Of a DNA stretch of 9,965 nt, positions 1 to 5,546 are shown piece by piece. The stretch comes from Thermaceae bacterium. GTDB lineage: Bacteria; Deinococcota; Deinococci; Deinococcales; Marinithermaceae. The stretch spans positions 1 through 9,965 of the forward strand of contig JALVWZ010000239.1 of assembly GCA_027023115.1 (NCBI GenBank), read 5' to 3'. Position 1 is the stretch's first letter. Each line of letters begins with the position of its first letter. The translations under genes were made by a program, and so were the position numbers. Below the pieces are notes generated by a model. It saw only the letters and a list, made by a program, of their open reading frames with translations, was not told the origin of the DNA and made no database searches.

Positions 1-33
1 GGGGGTGGGTTGTGGATGTAGGGGGTGGATGTA
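1..33 (+). repeat. Partial heptad-repeat array at the window edge
   Basis: The first 33 bases read as G-rich units GGGGTGG, GTTGTGG, ATGTAG (one base short), GGGGTGG and ATGTA. They resemble the 7-bp family with consensus NNYGTRG seen again at 2655-3029 and 7408-7458. The array is cut by the window boundary, so its full length is unknown. Assignment to the family is by unit length and the shared GTRG core only. The copies here are more degenerate than elsewhere. Confidence 0.5.
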
Positions 34-231
34 ATTCATATGCAAATAGAACGACACGGGTATCGACCTATACCCAGCTCGGGAACAGACTCCAACGGAC
101 ACTTGGCTGACGGCCTTCCCTACAAGAGGAAAACGACCGCATATTCCCGAAGAACAAGGATCCCAATCTTCTCCGGCCGACAGGCAGCGCTGCGTAAACC
201 ACGGCCGCCCGCGCGCGGCCGCGACCTACCC
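34..231. other. Non-coding stretch upstream of the GNAT operon
   Basis: I see no convincing gene here. An open frame from 25 runs into the acetyltransferase, but its first 73 codons encode low-complexity, Arg/Pro-rich sequence with no family resemblance. The only structure I find is a perfect 6-bp hairpin, GGGTAT (58-63) with ATACCC (70-75) and a 6-base loop. It has no T-run, so it is not an obvious terminator. GC content rises sharply after about 175. Confidence 0.5.
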
Positions 232-243
232 TACAATGGGAAC
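232..243 (+). promoter_or_regulatory. Leaderless-type promoter (-10 box) for the GNAT operon
   Basis: TACAAT at 232-237 is a good -10 hexamer. Transcription should start about 7 bases further on, at 244, exactly where the GTG start codon lies. No Shine-Dalgarno sequence fits between them. No clear -35 hexamer is visible 16-18 bases upstream, in a very GC-rich stretch. In Deinococcota a -10 box directly upstream of the start codon is a known signature of leaderless mRNA. The same TACAATGGG string recurs at 3115-3123. Confidence 0.6.
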
Positions 244-699
244 GTGCTCCTCATCCGCCCCGCAACCGCCGAAGACGCCGCCGTGCTGGCGCGGTTCCGC
301 GTGCTGCTCTTTGACGAGATGGGGCGACTCGACGAAGAGGCGGCGGTCTTCGCGCAGGCGGCGGAAAACTACTTTGCCTGGGCGCTTTCCACGGGTCGCG
401 AGGCGGCCTGGATCGCCGAGGTGTTCGGCGAACCCGTGGGAGTGCTGGCGTTAACGCTCGAGTCCATGCCGCCCAAACCCCGGCGTCACCGGCTGCTGGA
501 AGCCTACATGCACAACGTTTACGTGCTCCCCAAGCAACGCCAGCAGGGCATAGCCAAGCGCCTGGTGTACGCCGCCCTCGACTACGCCCGCGCCGAGGAG
601 ATCAGGCGCGTTCGCTTGTACACCTCCGACGACGCCCGCTGGCTCTACGAAAACCTCGGTTTCGTGCCCCATACCCGCTACCTGGAACTCAAGCCCTGA
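244..699 (+). CDS. GNAT-family N-acetyltransferase
   Basis: A 151-residue protein of the usual length for a single GNAT domain. Such enzymes move an acetyl group from acetyl-CoA to an amine; the substrate cannot be told from sequence. The N-terminal strand (LLIRPATAEDA) is the typical GNAT opening. The acetyl-CoA pyrophosphate-binding motif R/Q-x-x-G-x-G/A is RQQGIA at residues 99-104, after the strand NVYVLPK. The C-terminal YENLGF (135-140) is the usual motif B ending. I chose GTG at 244 because homology-like sequence begins there and a -10 box lies 6 bases upstream; the frame stays open back to 25, but that extension looks non-coding. The next gene starts 2 bases after the stop, so this is probably the first gene of an operon. 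The acceptor could be a small molecule, a protein N-terminus or an antibiotic. Confidence 0.85.
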   Translation: MLLIRPATAEDAAVLARFRVLLFDEMGRLDEEAAVFAQAAENYFAWALSTGREAAWIAEVFGEPVGVLALTLESMPPKPRRHRLLEAYMHNVYVLPKQRQQGIAKRLVYAALDYARAEEIRRVRLYTSDDARWLYENLGFVPHTRYLELKP

Positions 700-701
700 C
701 C

Positions 702-1466
702 ATGCTGAAGCGCCTGCCCCACCCTCACGTCCCCGCCGAGTATTCTCCAGGGGGTCGCCGCCGCGCCGTGGAGCTGCAACGCTTCCTGTCCAGGCTCCAC
801 GACGCTTTGGAGCGGGTGCGAGAAATCCCGCCGGTTACGCTCTACGTTCTCGACGAAGACGACTGGCGCCGCTTTACCCGGCTCCCCCACGGCTACCCCT
901 TTCAGCGCAGCAAGCCGGAGGAGGGCTACGCCGTCTTCGCCCCGCTGCGCTACCCCGACCGCCTGCTCGAGCGCCTTACCCACGTCTTCGCCCAGGCCGC
1001 CCGCGGCGGCGGGCGCGTTCCCGGCCCGCTGGCGACGTTTCTCGACCTGATGATAGCCCACGAGTACGCCCACGCGGTGGCCGTGGCCTGGGGGCTCAGG
1101 GCGCGGGTGCGCTGGGTGGACGAGTTTTTGGCCAACTACCTCTACATGCTGGCCCTCTACGAAGCCGACCCGGAACTTTACGCGCAGGCGCGCGCCTGGG
1201 CCGAACTGGCAAGCCGCCTCCAACCCCAGCGCCGCAGCCTGGGAGGCTTCGAGCGTTACCCGCGCAGGCCGCTGGCCGAACAGATCTGGTTCCAGGGGGC
1301 GTTCACGCTGCAGGCCGCAAAGATGGTAGAGGCCGGCGGCAGCCGCTTCGTCCGCCGCCTGCTCACGGCGGCGCCGCTCGGCCGCCGTGAGCTGCACAAG
1401 AAGCTGATAGCGGCCGAGCCGGGTCTGAAGGAGTTTTTCCGCGTCTTCGCCGAAAAGGTAACCTGA
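702..1466 (+). CDS. HExxH zinc-metallopeptidase-like protein
   Basis: A 254-residue protein with no signal peptide or membrane segment, so presumably cytoplasmic. I do not recognise the named family. The clear feature is HEYAH at residues 120-124, the zinc-binding and catalytic HExxH motif, at the end of a helix (FLDLMIAHEYAHAVA). It is followed by WVDEFLANYL (138-147), whose Glu141 is well placed as the third zinc ligand of a gluzincin-type site. The rest is Arg- and aromatic-rich helical sequence without repeats. The ATG lies 2 bases after the acetyltransferase stop and there is no good Shine-Dalgarno, which suggests translational coupling. The dehydrogenase start follows 4 bases after its stop. 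Peptidase activity is inferred from the motif alone; it could be an inactive or non-proteolytic metal protein. Confidence 0.7.
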   Translation: MLKRLPHPHVPAEYSPGGRRRAVELQRFLSRLHDALERVREIPPVTLYVLDEDDWRRFTRLPHGYPFQRSKPEEGYAVFAPLRYPDRLLERLTHVFAQAARGGGRVPGPLATFLDLMIAHEYAHAVAVAWGLRARVRWVDEFLANYLYMLALYEADPELYAQARAWAELASRLQPQRRSLGGFERYPRRPLAEQIWFQGAFTLQAAKMVEAGGSRFVRRLLTAAPLGRRELHKKLIAAEPGLKEFFRVFAEKVT

Positions 1467-1470
1467 AGAC

Positions 1471-2433
1471 ATGAAGCGCGTCTTTGTAACCCGCAAGCTC
1501 CCCGGCAACTCGCTTTCCAAACTCAGCGCCGCCGGCTACCAGGTGGAGGTCTGGCCCGAGTTCCTGCCCCCGCCCCGGGAGCGCCTGCTGGAGCTGGCAA
1601 AAGGAGCCGCCGGGCTCGTGACCATGCTCGAGGACCGGGTAGACGCCGAACTGATGGACGCCGCCGGCCCCGGCCTGAAGGTAATCTCCCAGTACGCGGT
1701 AGGGCTCGACAACATAGACCTGGAAGCCGCCCGGGCGCGCGGCATCGTCGTTACCCATACGCCGGGGGTGCTCACCAACGCCACCGCCGACCTAGCCTTC
1801 ACCCTACTGGCCGCGGCTGCCAGGCGGGTAGTGGAAGGGCACGACTACGTCCGCCGCGGCGAGTGGCGGACCTGGCACCCCGAGCTGCTCCTCGGCCCCG
1901 AACTTTATGGGGCCACCGTAGGCGTGATCGGCTTTGGTCGCATCGGTCAGGCTTTCGCCCGGCGCGCCCGCGGCTTCGACATGAAAATCCTCTACAGCAG
2001 CCGCCACCGCAAACCCCGGGCCGAAGCCGAACTGGATGCTGAACATGCCGAACTGGACGACCTGCTCACCCGCTCCGACTTCGTCAGCCTGCACACTCCT
2101 CTCACCCAGGAAACGCTGCGCCTGCTGAACGCCGAACGGCTGGGGCGGATGAAAGAAGGGTCGGTTCTGGTAAACACCGCCCGCGGCAAAGTGGTGGACA
2201 CCAACGCGTTGCTCGAGGCCCTTTCGAATGGCCCCCTCTTCGCCGCCGGCCTCGACGTTACCGACCCCGAACCGCTGCCGGCGGACCATCCTCTGTTGGA
2301 GCACCCGCGCGTGGTGGTAACCCCACACATCGGCTCGGCCGGTCGCAGCACCCGCGAAGAAATGGCCGAGATGGTCTGCGCCGACGTTCGGGCGGTGCTG
2401 GAGGGCCGATCTCCACGCTATCCGGCCTTCTAG
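1471..2433 (+). CDS. D-2-hydroxyacid dehydrogenase, glyoxylate/hydroxypyruvate reductase type
   Basis: A 320-residue cytoplasmic oxidoreductase, the usual length for the family. It would reduce glyoxylate or hydroxypyruvate to glycolate or D-glycerate with NAD(P)H. VGLDNIDL (77-84) and TPGVLTNATADLAF (97-110) are typical of the glyoxylate reductase branch. The Rossmann motif is GFGRIG (154-159). The catalytic triad is visible as Arg238 in NTARG, Glu267 in DPEP and His286 in TPHIGSA. After the second Rossmann strand the sequence is ILYSSRHRK (173-181), with no acidic residue and several basic ones, which favours NADPH over NADH. It begins 4 bases after the metallopeptidase-like gene and is probably last in that operon. 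No clear terminator follows; repeat-rich DNA starts within about 50 bases. Exact substrate is not settled by sequence. Confidence 0.92.
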   Translation: MKRVFVTRKLPGNSLSKLSAAGYQVEVWPEFLPPPRERLLELAKGAAGLVTMLEDRVDAELMDAAGPGLKVISQYAVGLDNIDLEAARARGIVVTHTPGVLTNATADLAFTLLAAAARRVVEGHDYVRRGEWRTWHPELLLGPELYGATVGVIGFGRIGQAFARRARGFDMKILYSSRHRKPRAEAELDAEHAELDDLLTRSDFVSLHTPLTQETLRLLNAERLGRMKEGSVLVNTARGKVVDTNALLEALSNGPLFAAGLDVTDPEPLPADHPLLEHPRVVVTPHIGSAGRSTREEMAEMVCADVRAVLEGRSPRYPAF

Positions 2434-2487
2434 TTGTAGGGTTCGAACACGTTATTCACGCCCCTCCCGTCGCCACTAGCATCTTCC

Positions 2488-2647
2488 CTCGTCACCCCAG
2501 CGAAAGCTGGTGCGGAAACCGTTTCGGAAGTCGCGTTTAGGGCTTTGCGTCGTCACCATTGTTTCTTACGACACGCGCGAGTGGCGGAGACCGCGCCGGT
2601 CTGGACTAGCCCCGCGAGCCAAAGGCTCGCTCGGCTGGAATGACGAG
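2488..2647. repeat. Intergenic element bounded by imperfect inverted repeats
   Basis: CTCGTCACCCCAGC (2488-2501) is matched in inverted orientation by GCTGGAATGACGAG (2634-2647); 12 of 14 positions are complementary, so the two ends bound a 160-bp unit. Each end also folds on itself: CCAGC-GAAA-GCTGG at 2497-2510 at the left, and GCGAGCC-AAA-GGCTCGC at 2614-2630 just inside the right end. A third small palindrome, AGACC-GCGCC-GGTCT, lies at 2588-2602. No protein is encoded. The ends resemble the GTCATTCCAGC/GTCACCCCAGC palindromes scattered through many bacterial genomes. It could be a miniature mobile element or a pair of independent palindromic repeats in opposite orientation. Confidence 0.5.
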
Positions 2648-2654
2648 ACAGCGG

Positions 2655-2709
2655 CCTGTGGCTTGTAGCTTGTGGCCTGTGGTTGTGACTCGCGGCTCGT
2701 AACTCGCGG
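2655..2709 (+). repeat. Heptad-repeat array A
   Basis: Units read in register as CCTGTGG, CTTGTAG, CTTGTGG, CCTGTGG, TTGTGA (6 bases), CTCGCGG, CTCGTAA and CTCGCGG. The consensus is CYYGTRG, seven bases per unit with point variation and one 1-base slip. The array begins 7 bases after the inverted-repeat element. No gene crosses it. Confidence 0.8.
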
Positions 2710-2729
2710 AGCATGTTATCCCGTCGTAG

Positions 2730-2751
2730 GGGCGGACCTGTGTGTCCGCCC
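2730..2751. repeat. GC-rich palindrome with an 8-bp stem
   Basis: GGGCGGAC (2730-2737) pairs perfectly with GTCCGCCC (2744-2751) around a 6-base loop CTGTGT. It resembles the dispersed GTAGGGGCG-type palindromes found between genes in several phyla. No T-run follows and no gene ends nearby, so I read it as a repeat rather than a terminator. Confidence 0.55.
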
Positions 2752-2757
2752 TTTGGG

Positions 2758-2785
2758 TAGGTGGTACGTAGTTCGTGGTACGTGG
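2758..2785 (+). repeat. Heptad-repeat array B
   Basis: Four units in perfect register: TAGGTGG, TACGTAG, TTCGTGG and TACGTGG. This is the TACGTRG variant of the same family, and it is related in inverted orientation to array D at 2981-3029. It runs directly into a hexamer array. Confidence 0.75.
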
Positions 2786-2809
2786 TGACGGTGACGATGA
2801 CGATGACGG
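2786..2809 (+). repeat. Hexamer tandem array TGACGR x4
   Basis: Four contiguous 6-bp units, TGACGG, TGACGA, TGACGA and TGACGG, follow array B with no gap. The unit length differs from the heptads, so it is either a separate microsatellite or a slipped derivative of the neighbouring array. Confidence 0.75.
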
Positions 2810-2844
2810 GACGCCCGCGGCTGCGGCTCGCATCGGACAAGTCT

Positions 2845-2880
2845 CCCTCCCCTTTGGGGAGGGCCGGGGTGGGGGTTTTT
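2845..2880 (+). repeat. C-rich/G-rich palindrome followed by a G-run and T5
   Basis: CCCTCCCC (2845-2852) pairs perfectly with GGGGAGGG (2856-2863) around a TTT loop. It is followed by CCGGGGTGGGGG and TTTTT (2876-2880). The same layout is a familiar dispersed intergenic palindrome in many bacterial genomes. The stem plus distal T-run could also stop transcription on the plus strand, but about 13 bases separate stem and T-run, so terminator function is doubtful. Confidence 0.5.
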
Positions 2881-2888
2881 GAAACTGG

Positions 2889-2923
2889 CTCGTGGCTCGT
2901 GGCCTGTAGCTCGTGGCTTGTGG
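2889..2923 (+). repeat. Heptad-repeat array C
   Basis: Five uninterrupted units: CTCGTGG, CTCGTGG, CCTGTAG, CTCGTGG and CTTGTGG. This is the cleanest plus-strand copy of the family and shows the consensus CYYGTRG. It lies 8 bases after the T-run of the preceding palindrome. Confidence 0.85.
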
Positions 2924-2936
2924 AAACACCGCAGTA

Positions 2937-2964
2937 CGTCGCATCGCGCGTTCCTGATGCGACG
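2937..2964. repeat. Perfect 9-bp stem-loop between heptad arrays
   Basis: CGTCGCATC (2937-2945) is perfectly complementary to GATGCGACG (2956-2964), with a 10-base loop. It sits between arrays C and D and has no T-run. The role is unknown; it may be an independent small palindromic repeat. Confidence 0.55.
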
Positions 2965-2980
2965 ACATGCCCACATCCCA

Positions 2981-3029
2981 CTTCCTACCTCCTACTACCT
3001 ACCACGTACTACGTACTACGTACTACGTA
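2981..3029 (-). repeat. Heptad-repeat array D, inverted orientation
   Basis: On the plus strand the units read CTTCCTA, CCTCCTA, CTACCTA, CCACGTA and CTACGTA three times. The minus strand gives TACGTAG three times, then TACGTGG, TAGGTAG and more degenerate copies. It therefore belongs to the same family as arrays A-C but points the other way. Units are cleaner toward 3029 and decay toward 2981. Confidence 0.85.
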
Positions 3030-3031
3030 CC

Positions 3032-3175
3032 GCCTCGCCCAGGACTCTGCGAACAACGTATTGCGAGGTTACATCTAGTGGTCTTGCTTCCCCGCTAGCT
3101 GGAACCCCTTACGGTACAATGGGCAGAGAGGTGTAGCAGCCCGTTTATCATCGAGCACCTGGCAAGGGAGGAGAT
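3032..3175 (+). promoter_or_regulatory. Promoter and leader of the coiled-coil/LysM unit
   Basis: TACAAT at 3115-3120 is the best -10 hexamer, and it sits in the same TACAATGGG context as at 232. No good -35 is found at normal spacing; TTGCTT at 3084-3089 is 25 bases away. Transcription would start near 3127 and give a leader of about 49 bases. A strong ribosome binding site, GGGAGGAG at 3166-3173, precedes the ATG at 3176. Confidence 0.55.
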
Positions 3176-3754
3176 ATGGTACTCGTCTATATTCTCATTG
3201 GGGTTCTGGTCGGCTGGATCGTTGAATGGATCATAGACTGGCTCTACTGGCGCGGTCAGGTCTTCGAATTGCGCAGCAAGCTCGAAGACTGCAAGCGGAG
3301 CCTGCTCGAGGAGCAGGAACGCTCCCGCCAGTTCCAGCTCAAAATAAGCAAGCTGGAAGAAGAATCGGTGGCCCTGCAAGCCCGCCTGCGCGAGCTCGAG
3401 GCCAAGCTCGACAAAACCCAAAACGAGCGCGAAGCGGCCCTCCAGGAGCTGAGCGCTCTCAAGACGCAGGCTGCCGAAGCCGAACCGGAGCCGGACCGCC
3501 AGGACGACCTCAAGAAAATCGAAGGTATTGGCCCCAAAATAGAACAGCTCCTCAACCAGGCCGGCATCTACAGCTTCGCCGCCCTGGCCAAGACGCCGGT
3601 AGAAAGGCTGCGCCAAATCCTCAAGGAAGCAGGCAGCCGCTTCCGCCTGGCCGATCCCACCACTTGGCCGCGGCAGGCGCAAATGGCCTCCGAAGAACGC
3701 TGGGAAGAACTGGCCGACTATCAAGACGCCCTAAATGGCGGGCGCGAGGGTTGA
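3176..3754 (+). CDS. Membrane-anchored coiled-coil protein with C-terminal helix-hairpin-helix domain
   Basis: A 192-residue protein in three parts. Residues 3-25 are a hydrophobic N-terminal segment rich in Ile/Val/Trp, likely a membrane anchor. Residues about 30-103 are highly charged heptad-like sequence (Glu/Lys/Arg/Leu/Gln), a long coiled coil. After a short acidic linker (EAEPEPD), residues 110-190 form a domain beginning DDLKKIEGIGPKIEQLL, where IEGIGP (115-120) is a helix-hairpin-helix turn. It continues with RFRLADPTTWP (155-165), a motif typical of the family annotated as predicted 5' DNA nuclease, flap-endonuclease-1-like (COG3743). Nuclease activity is doubtful, since I see no metal-binding acidic cluster beyond the linker. 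The HhH fold suggests binding of DNA or a partner protein at the membrane. The LysM gene follows 1 base after the stop. Confidence 0.82.
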   Translation: MVLVYILIGVLVGWIVEWIIDWLYWRGQVFELRSKLEDCKRSLLEEQERSRQFQLKISKLEEESVALQARLRELEAKLDKTQNEREAALQELSALKTQAAEAEPEPDRQDDLKKIEGIGPKIEQLLNQAGIYSFAALAKTPVERLRQILKEAGSRFRLADPTTWPRQAQMASEERWEELADYQDALNGGREG

Positions 3755-3755
3755 G

Positions 3756-4820
3756 ATGAACAGCCAGCGCAGGTTCCCCATCCCCTACGACTATTTCAAG
3801 TCCATCGTGGCCTTGTTCCTGCTTTTGCTGATACTTCTTGCCTGGCGTAGTAGCGGGCCGCCGCCGACGCTTAGCGTGGCCGTAGAGCCGGACGGATCGG
3901 TTACCTTTAGCGGGGCGGCGAAGCGCGGCAGGCTGGTAGCGGTTAGCGTCACGGACGGCAAGGGAGGCAAGAGCAAACTCAAAGTCAGCGCCGACGACGC
4001 CGGCAACTGGCTGGCCAGCAAGCACTACCCGCCCGGTAGCTACACGGCCACGGCCAGCGCCGCTGGCAAACAGTCTTCGCAGGTCGCGTTCCGGGTGCCA
4101 ACCAGCGCCTCCCTCGAAAAGATAGCCATCCGCTCCAAGGAAAACATGGTTGCGGGAACGGCCAGCCCCAACCAAACCTTGCTGGTAATCGTAGACGGAG
4201 CGCTTGTGGGCAAAATTAAAACGGCTGCCGACGGAAGGTGGAGCTTTTCGTACAACGGCGAAGCGGGCGACCATACCGTGCAGGTGGCCTACGCCGCCGC
4301 CCCCAAGATCGTCAGCCAGCAAGTAATGGTTGAGATCAAGCCCGTAACTGTCGTCCCCCTGGCTAGCATCAGAAAAACGTCCTACGAAAACGGCAAGCTG
4401 ACCATCCAGGGCAACGCTCCAACCGGTGCCCAACGGGTATTCGTTTGGGTCGACGGCGTTCTCCTAGGCAGCGCCACGCCCGACGCTGATGGCAATTGGC
4501 GCTTCAGCGCCGATCCATCTCCCGGTAAGCACCAGGTCTGGGTCTCCCTCAAAGAAAACGGCGACCTGAGCGGCACGCACTCCGAGATCGAAGTTCCCGA
4601 ACGCACGCGAGAGCAAACGCAGCCCCAAGGCCTAGCATACGTCGTCAAAGAAGGCGACTGGCTCAGCAAACTAGCTCAGCAATACCTGGGTAGCACGTCC
4701 CGATACGCTGAGATCCGCCGCGCCACCAACGCCAAGGCAGCCTTGGACCCGAGCTTTGCCACCATCGAGGACGATAATCTCATCTACCCGGGCGAGAAGA
4801 TCTGGATCCCCGCCCGCTAG
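3756..4820 (+). CDS. Membrane-anchored protein with Ig-like repeats and a C-terminal LysM domain
   Basis: A 354-residue envelope protein. A single hydrophobic segment (residues 16-30, VALFLLLLILLAW) after a basic N-terminus acts as signal anchor and puts the rest outside the cytoplasm. Three similar beta-rich modules follow; each carries a D-x-G-x-W signature (DDAGNW 80-85, AADGRW 157-162, DADGNW 243-248), as in bacterial Ig-like domains. The C-terminus (about 294-352: AYVVKEGDWLSKLAQQYLG ... YPGEKIWIPA) is a LysM domain, which binds N-acetylglucosamine-containing glycans such as peptidoglycan. No catalytic domain is visible. I chose ATG at 3756 because GAGGG (3746-3750) is correctly spaced; an in-frame ATG at 3735 overlaps the previous gene. 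It is likely co-transcribed with the coiled-coil gene. It may tie the cytoplasmic membrane to the cell wall. Confidence 0.85.
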   Translation: MNSQRRFPIPYDYFKSIVALFLLLLILLAWRSSGPPPTLSVAVEPDGSVTFSGAAKRGRLVAVSVTDGKGGKSKLKVSADDAGNWLASKHYPPGSYTATASAAGKQSSQVAFRVPTSASLEKIAIRSKENMVAGTASPNQTLLVIVDGALVGKIKTAADGRWSFSYNGEAGDHTVQVAYAAAPKIVSQQVMVEIKPVTVVPLASIRKTSYENGKLTIQGNAPTGAQRVFVWVDGVLLGSATPDADGNWRFSADPSPGKHQVWVSLKENGDLSGTHSEIEVPERTREQTQPQGLAYVVKEGDWLSKLAQQYLGSTSRYAEIRRATNAKAALDPSFATIEDDNLIYPGEKIWIPAR

Positions 4821-4850
4821 CCTGGCCGTCCAGCTTCCGGCCTGGCTTTA
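4819..4850 (+). terminator. Possible terminator hairpin between convergent genes
   Basis: AGCCTGGCCG (4819-4828) pairs with CGGCCTGGCT (4838-4847) with one T-T mismatch, loop of 9 bases, followed by only TTA. It lies in the 27-bp gap between the convergent LysM and PEBP stops and overlaps both stop codons. The T-run is too short for a confident call. Confidence 0.4.
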
Positions 4851-5369
4851 GCGCGAGTAAAGTCCGACCAGCTCGGCCTTGGCCAGCACGTAGGGCGCGG
4901 CCGCGCGGACGACGGCGGTGGCGGTGGCACCCGCGGGCAGGCCCAGAGTCGGAACCGAAAGCGCGTAGAGTTCGAAAACGTAATGATGCGGCGGCCCCGG
5001 CGGCGGGCAGGGGCCGCCGTAGCCCAGTTTGCCGTAGCTGTTCCTGCCCTCCAGGAAAAGGCCGCTTCCGCTGGCGCCCTGCGGCAAACCCGCTATATTG
5101 GCGGGAATATCGTAGGCCACCCAGTGGACGAAATCGCCCACCGGTGCGTCCGGGTCGTGCATTATCAGCACCAGCGAAGCAGCCCCGTACGGCAAACCCG
5201 CCCACTCGAGCGGCGGACTAACGTTGGCCGCGTCGGACCCGCAATAGGCGTAGACCGGCGGGATGAGGCCGCCGTTAGTGAAAGCCGGGCTCACCAGCTT
5301 CATCTGCACACCACCTCCAGCCAGCGCCATGAGCGCCAGATAAGCAGCTATAGCCATACACGTCCTCAT
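4848..5369 (-). CDS. Exported PEBP-family (YbhB/YbcL-like) protein
   Basis: A 173-residue protein of the phosphatidylethanolamine-binding/Raf-kinase-inhibitor-like family; bacterial members have a conserved anion-binding pocket but mostly unknown ligands. The pocket motifs are intact: DPDAP (72-76) followed by VHWVAYDIP (81-89), and GYGGPCPPPGPPHHY (116-130). The N-terminus (MRTCMAIAAYLALMALAGG) looks like a short signal sequence, so the protein is probably exported. I chose ATG at 5369 because it keeps the only basic residue ahead of the hydrophobic stretch. ATG at 5357 is a serious alternative, with GAGGA 5 bases upstream. The frame stays open to 5462, but that extension crosses the promoter. 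It is monocistronic, divergent from the octaheme cytochrome gene. Confidence 0.88.
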   Translation of the reverse strand: MRTCMAIAAYLALMALAGGGVQMKLVSPAFTNGGLIPPVYAYCGSDAANVSPPLEWAGLPYGAASLVLIMHDPDAPVGDFVHWVAYDIPANIAGLPQGASGSGLFLEGRNSYGKLGYGGPCPPPGPPHHYVFELYALSVPTLGLPAGATATAVVRAAAPYVLAKAELVGLYSR

Positions 5370-5394
5370 TTTCTTTTTCGCATCCCCTATGTTT

Positions 5395-5424
5395 ATTTTA
5401 GCCCTCGCAAACGTCATAATCCAA
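5395..5424 (-). promoter_or_regulatory. Promoter of the PEBP gene
   Basis: Read on the minus strand, TTGGAT (5419-5424) and TAAAAT (5395-5400) are separated by 18 bases. The predicted start near 5388 gives a leader of about 19 bases to the ATG at 5369. The region 5370-5546 is AT-rich compared with its flanks and carries divergent promoters for both adjacent genes. Confidence 0.6.
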
Positions 5425-5472
5425 AATACGAAGAGGGCGGCGGCATAGCTAGTTACTTGCAAAGTGAAAATG

Positions 5473-5502
5473 TTGTTTTGGCGATACTAACTAGGTTATA
5501 AT
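5473..5502 (+). promoter_or_regulatory. Promoter of the octaheme cytochrome gene
   Basis: TTGTTT (5473-5478) and a perfect TATAAT (5497-5502) are separated by 18 bases. Transcription should begin near 5509, leaving a leader of about 38 bases that contains the ribosome binding site AAGGAGGG (5536-5543), 3 bases before the ATG. No operator-like palindrome is evident. Confidence 0.75.
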
Positions 5503-5546
5503 GACAGTCAAATATAGAGCTCACGTTGAGCCAAAAAGGAGGGTGT

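Noticed and set aside
25..243. 73-codon in-frame N-terminal extension of the GNAT protein
   Set aside because: Low-complexity Arg/Pro-rich sequence with no family match. It overlaps a heptad remnant and the -10 box, and the protein has a natural GNAT N-terminus at GTG 244.
678..1520. 280-codon antisense open frame over the metallopeptidase-like gene
   Set aside because: A GC-rich shadow of the plus-strand coding frame: no recognisable domain, and it opposes an intact operon with 2-4 base gaps.
2655..3029. CRISPR array
   Set aside because: The 7-bp units are contiguous, with no spacers of constant length and no repeat of 24-40 bp.
2553..3136. Several overlapping open frames on both strands in the repeat region
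   Set aside because: Their translations are periodic products of heptad and hexamer repeats, without ribosome binding sites or domain resemblance.
3735..3755. Upstream ATG for the LysM protein
   Set aside because: It overlaps the end of the coiled-coil gene and has no ribosome binding site; ATG 3756 has GAGGG at correct spacing.
5370..5462. 31-codon N-terminal extension of the PEBP protein
   Set aside because: It would cover the -10/-35 promoter at 5395-5424, and it precedes a signal-like sequence that should be at the N-terminus.
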